Shown piece by piece: positions 61,823 through 64,000 of a DNA stretch of 64,000 nt (the stretch's first letter is position 1; each line of letters opens with the position of its first letter). This stretch comes from Pseudomonas versuta. Lineage in GTDB: Bacteria; Pseudomonadota; Gammaproteobacteria; Pseudomonadales; Pseudomonadaceae. Location of the stretch: positions 682,001 through 746,000 of the forward strand of contig NZ_CP012676.1 of NCBI RefSeq assembly GCF_001294575.1. The letters are read 5' to 3'. The translations under genes were made by a program, and so were the position numbers. Under the pieces are notes generated by a model. The model searched no databases and had not been told where the DNA came from. It was given only the letters and a program-made list of their open reading frames with translations.

Positions 61823-62569
61823 ATGACAACACTCGCCACTTTGTCCAAATTCGTGCCCTTTAAAATGACTTTGCCTGCCGTGCTCAAGTCCACGTTGGCC
61901 GGAGTAGGCTTGATGATGGTGGGTAGCCAGTTCGCGACCGCCGCCGATGCACCAGCCAATGCCCATCCGACCATCCGTGCAATGTCCGGTGTCGGGCCTG
62001 CAGATCATCTGGTTGCCAAATCTACCGCGCTGCTGGTGATTGATTTCCAGAATGAATATTTCACCGGTCGCATGCCGATCCCGGACGGGATGACCGCACT
62101 GAACAACACCCGGCGCCTGATCGACTTCGCGGACAAGGCAAACATCCAGGTTATTCACGTACAGCATGTTTCGCCGGCTGGCACGGCGGTGTTTGCCGTG
62201 GATGGCAAGACGGTCGATTTTCACCCGTTGATGAAGCCGCGGGCGCAGGACAAAGTTGTACAGAAGACGTCGGTCAGCGTATTTGCCAGCACTGACCTGG
62301 ACGCACAGTTGAAGAAAGCCAAGATCGACACGCTGATTATTGCCGGCTTGATGACCCATGCCTGCGTCGCCGGTGCTGCCCGTGACGCGGTGCCGCTGGG
62401 TTATAACGTCGTGGTAGCATCCGATGCCACTGCAACCCGTGCCATAACACGCGCCAATGGCCAGTCGGTGTCTGGCAATGAACTGCAAAATTCGTCCCTG
62501 GCTGAAATTGAAGACACCTTCGGTTCTGTTCTCACCAGCTCACAGATCCTCGGCTTGACGGTCGACTGA
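61823..62569 (+). CDS. Exported cysteine hydrolase, isochorismatase family
   Basis: This 248-residue protein has a long N-terminal export signal (PAVLKSTLAGVGLMMVGSQFATAAD). The isochorismatase-like fold shows catalytic Asp in LLVIDFQNEYF, Lys in the KTSVSVFAST region and Cys in GLMTHACVAGAARDA. Substrates of the family are amides, carbamates or isochorismate, and this one is unknown. The LysR gene that follows by 39 bases on the same strand may regulate it. Confidence 0.88.
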   Translation: MTTLATLSKFVPFKMTLPAVLKSTLAGVGLMMVGSQFATAADAPANAHPTIRAMSGVGPADHLVAKSTALLVIDFQNEYFTGRMPIPDGMTALNNTRRLIDFADKANIQVIHVQHVSPAGTAVFAVDGKTVDFHPLMKPRAQDKVVQKTSVSVFASTDLDAQLKKAKIDTLIIAGLMTHACVAGAARDAVPLGYNVVVASDATATRAITRANGQSVSGNELQNSSLAEIEDTFGSVLTSSQILGLTVD

Positions 62570-62608
62570 TCAACCAGATGTTTCACCTGACTTCGGACCG
62601 CCTGTTTC

Positions 62609-63493
62609 ATGAATCAGTTGTCTGCCATGCGCGCCTTTCGTTGCATCGTCGAAGCCAGGGGATTCTCTGCCGCCGCAGAGCGTCTGGATACCACCCATTC
62701 GACGATCTCGCGGCAACTGCAGCAGCTTGAAGTTGAACTGGGTGTTCAGTTGATCAACCGCAACACCCGCCGCTTCAGTCTTACCGGGCCGGGCGAGCAA
62801 TACTACGCAGCCTGTGTCGATATTCTTGAGCGTGTAGAGGCGGCTTCGCAGGCCATTGCACAAGGGCACCAGCGTGCTGAGGGCTTGCTGCGGGTCAGCG
62901 TACCCTTGGTTGTCGGCACCCTTGATTTGCCGCAATGGCTGCCAGGTTTTCAGAAGCGTTATCCCGATATCGAGCTTGAACTGTGTTGTGACGATCAGTT
63001 CATTGACCTGGTCGCCGAGGGGGTGGATGTGGCAATCCGTATCGCCGGCCCGTTAAGCGATACCACGCTGGTTGCCCGCACGCTGACCGTCTCAAAGCTG
63101 ATGCTGGTTGCGGCCCCCGGCTACATTCGCAGCCACGGGCTGCCGCGTACGGCTGAGGATCTGAGTAAACATCGTTTGCTGACGTTTGTCGGTGCATCCT
63201 CGGACTGGGAATTGAGTGCCAGTCGGGGAGCATCGGTCAGGGTCACACCATCGGGCCGGTTCAAGACCAACACCATCATTGCCCTGCATGCTGCGACACT
63301 GGCTGAGGCAGGCATCGCCTGTTTCACCCTTGCCACTGTGCGCAACGACCTGGCCACAGGGCGGCTGGTTTCTATTCTGCCCAACTACAGCCTGGGCGAG
63401 CGCCACTACTACGCGATATATCCCCAATCCCGATATCAGGCGCCCAAGGTCAGGGCTTTTGTCGACTATCTGGCAGAGCATTATCGGTCTTAG
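62609..63493 (+). CDS. LysR-family transcriptional regulator
   Basis: This 294-residue protein has an N-terminal winged helix (MRAFRCIVEARGFSAAAERL, DTTHSTISRQLQQLEVELG; residues 6-60) and a LysR substrate domain of the group with VSVPLVVGTLDLPQWLPGF, VAEGVDVAIRIAGPLSDTTL and LMLVAAPGYI. It lies downstream of the hydrolase on the same strand, so it could control that gene. Ligand unknown. Confidence 0.92.
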   Translation: MNQLSAMRAFRCIVEARGFSAAAERLDTTHSTISRQLQQLEVELGVQLINRNTRRFSLTGPGEQYYAACVDILERVEAASQAIAQGHQRAEGLLRVSVPLVVGTLDLPQWLPGFQKRYPDIELELCCDDQFIDLVAEGVDVAIRIAGPLSDTTLVARTLTVSKLMLVAAPGYIRSHGLPRTAEDLSKHRLLTFVGASSDWELSASRGASVRVTPSGRFKTNTIIALHAATLAEAGIACFTLATVRNDLATGRLVSILPNYSLGERHYYAIYPQSRYQAPKVRAFVDYLAEHYRS

Positions 63494-63838
63494 AAAGGTG
63501 GAGCGCTTGTCCGCAGTGAATATGGAGTGTTGGTACGACATTTCCGGCGTGAGCGCCTGGAGCTTTTGACCTGCTCGAGGTCTAGTATGTAAGTGAGATT
63601 TTTCTCTTTAAAGATTTTTTTCCGGTGCAGCCTGAATTCACCCTGCTACACTGAATTGCGCAGTAGCGGTGGCAGAGTTTTAACTTTCCTTAACATCCAA
63701 CTTACTGAGTAATCGGTGGGGGCGTCTATGTGAAAGAACGGCCTCTCTTGAATCCATAGAAATACATTATATGAGTGTGGTACTACAATGCCGTCGTCCG
63801 GATGATGTCGGCTACTTTTAATACTTGAAGGATTAAGT
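63494..63838. other. Upstream region of the last gene
   Basis: These 345 bases are AT-rich and contain no supported gene. A TACATTATATG block at about 63763-63773 may include the -10 element for the gene at 63839. Confidence 0.4.
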
Positions 63839-64000
63839 ATGAATATTGATTGGCAAGGGGCAGGCAATGTTCAGAGTATTTTTGGCTCGCTGATTGAGGA
63901 CGAACTTAATGCGCATGTGAAAGCGCGGGATCAAAATTCAACTGTTATTCCCAATGAAGTGATAGAGAAATTTGCACGTCTAGGGCTCTATAAATATAAC
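63839..64000 (+). CDS. N-terminal fragment, possibly an acyl-CoA dehydrogenase-like protein (runs off the window)
   Basis: Only 54 residues are visible: MNIDWQGAGNVQ start, then SLIEDELNAHVKARDQNS and VIPNEVIEKFARLGLYKYN. The helix followed by IPxEVxEKFARLGLY is like the N-terminal domain of acyl-CoA dehydrogenases, which often begins this way. AAGGA lies upstream of ATG. Too short for a firm call. Confidence 0.5.
   Translation, partial: MNIDWQGAGNVQSIFGSLIEDELNAHVKARDQNSTVIPNEVIEKFARLGLYKYN

Noticed and set aside
1..64000. CRISPR array
   Set aside because: No regularly spaced direct repeats with spacers were seen in any intergenic region, and no cas genes.

Overview
The window is a piece of a fluorescent-type Pseudomonas chromosome carrying one large integrated island. 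The host genes point to Pseudomonas: the divergent ETF-ubiquinone oxidoreductase / etfBA pair, a DUF4398 lipoprotein plus OmpA-like lipoprotein pair, a galactonate dehydratase/transporter/IclR set, and several Pseudomonas-style REP hairpins between genes.

Left chromosome (1-20606): the 3' end of D-galactonate dehydratase, its likely transporter and an IclR regulator; a zinc alcohol dehydrogenase divergent from an AraC regulator (the yqhC-like layout); ETF-QO divergent from etfBA; a solute-binding protein; two envelope lipoproteins; a MocR-type regulator; small conserved genes (YkgJ, START domain, RraB domain); a periplasmic cytochrome c with a 31-residue membrane peptide encoded upstream; a class I glutamine amidotransferase; CorA; a PlsC-type acyltransferase; and a crotonase. 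This part is ordinary, densely coded host sequence.

Island (about 20697-61579, about 40.9 kb): it sits in the 3' end of a tRNA-Ser(GGA) gene (20607-20696) and is bounded by a 14-bp direct repeat, CTCCTTCACCGCCA, at 20683-20696 and 61566-61579. A P4-type tyrosine integrase lies just inside the right end. The left end holds a satellite-like regulatory block: a coiled-coil protein, a tandem winged-helix protein, AlpA and a YagK/YfjJ-type protein. An IS3-family element with a GGC target duplication follows. The remaining 35 kb is mostly cargo that looks like anti-phage defence. Recognised systems are an AVAST type 3 pair (Avs3a/Avs3b, 26106-33036) and a complete RADAR pair (RdrA/RdrB, 53278-58478). 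Between them are genes I cannot place in a named system: a 590-residue SIR2 protein, an HNH endonuclease, a 1292-residue nuclease-STAND ATPase, an LA2681-type HEPN protein with a nearby nucleotidyltransferase, a single-domain PLD protein, a second HEPN-like protein with an RSAFVH motif, and a small membrane/secreted pair. An XRE regulator with a perfect 14-bp-arm operator and a DUF932 gene close this middle part.

Right chromosome (61580-64000): a hairpin that was probably the original tRNA-Ser terminator, an exported isochorismatase-type hydrolase, a LysR regulator and the 5' end of a gene that may encode an acyl-CoA dehydrogenase-like protein.

The best candidates for undescribed biology are the 37510-41388 nuclease-STAND gene, the stand-alone SIR2 gene at 33416-35188, and the HEPN/nucleotidyltransferase neighbours at 41925-44711. 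All assignments come from reading motifs by eye; no database search was run.
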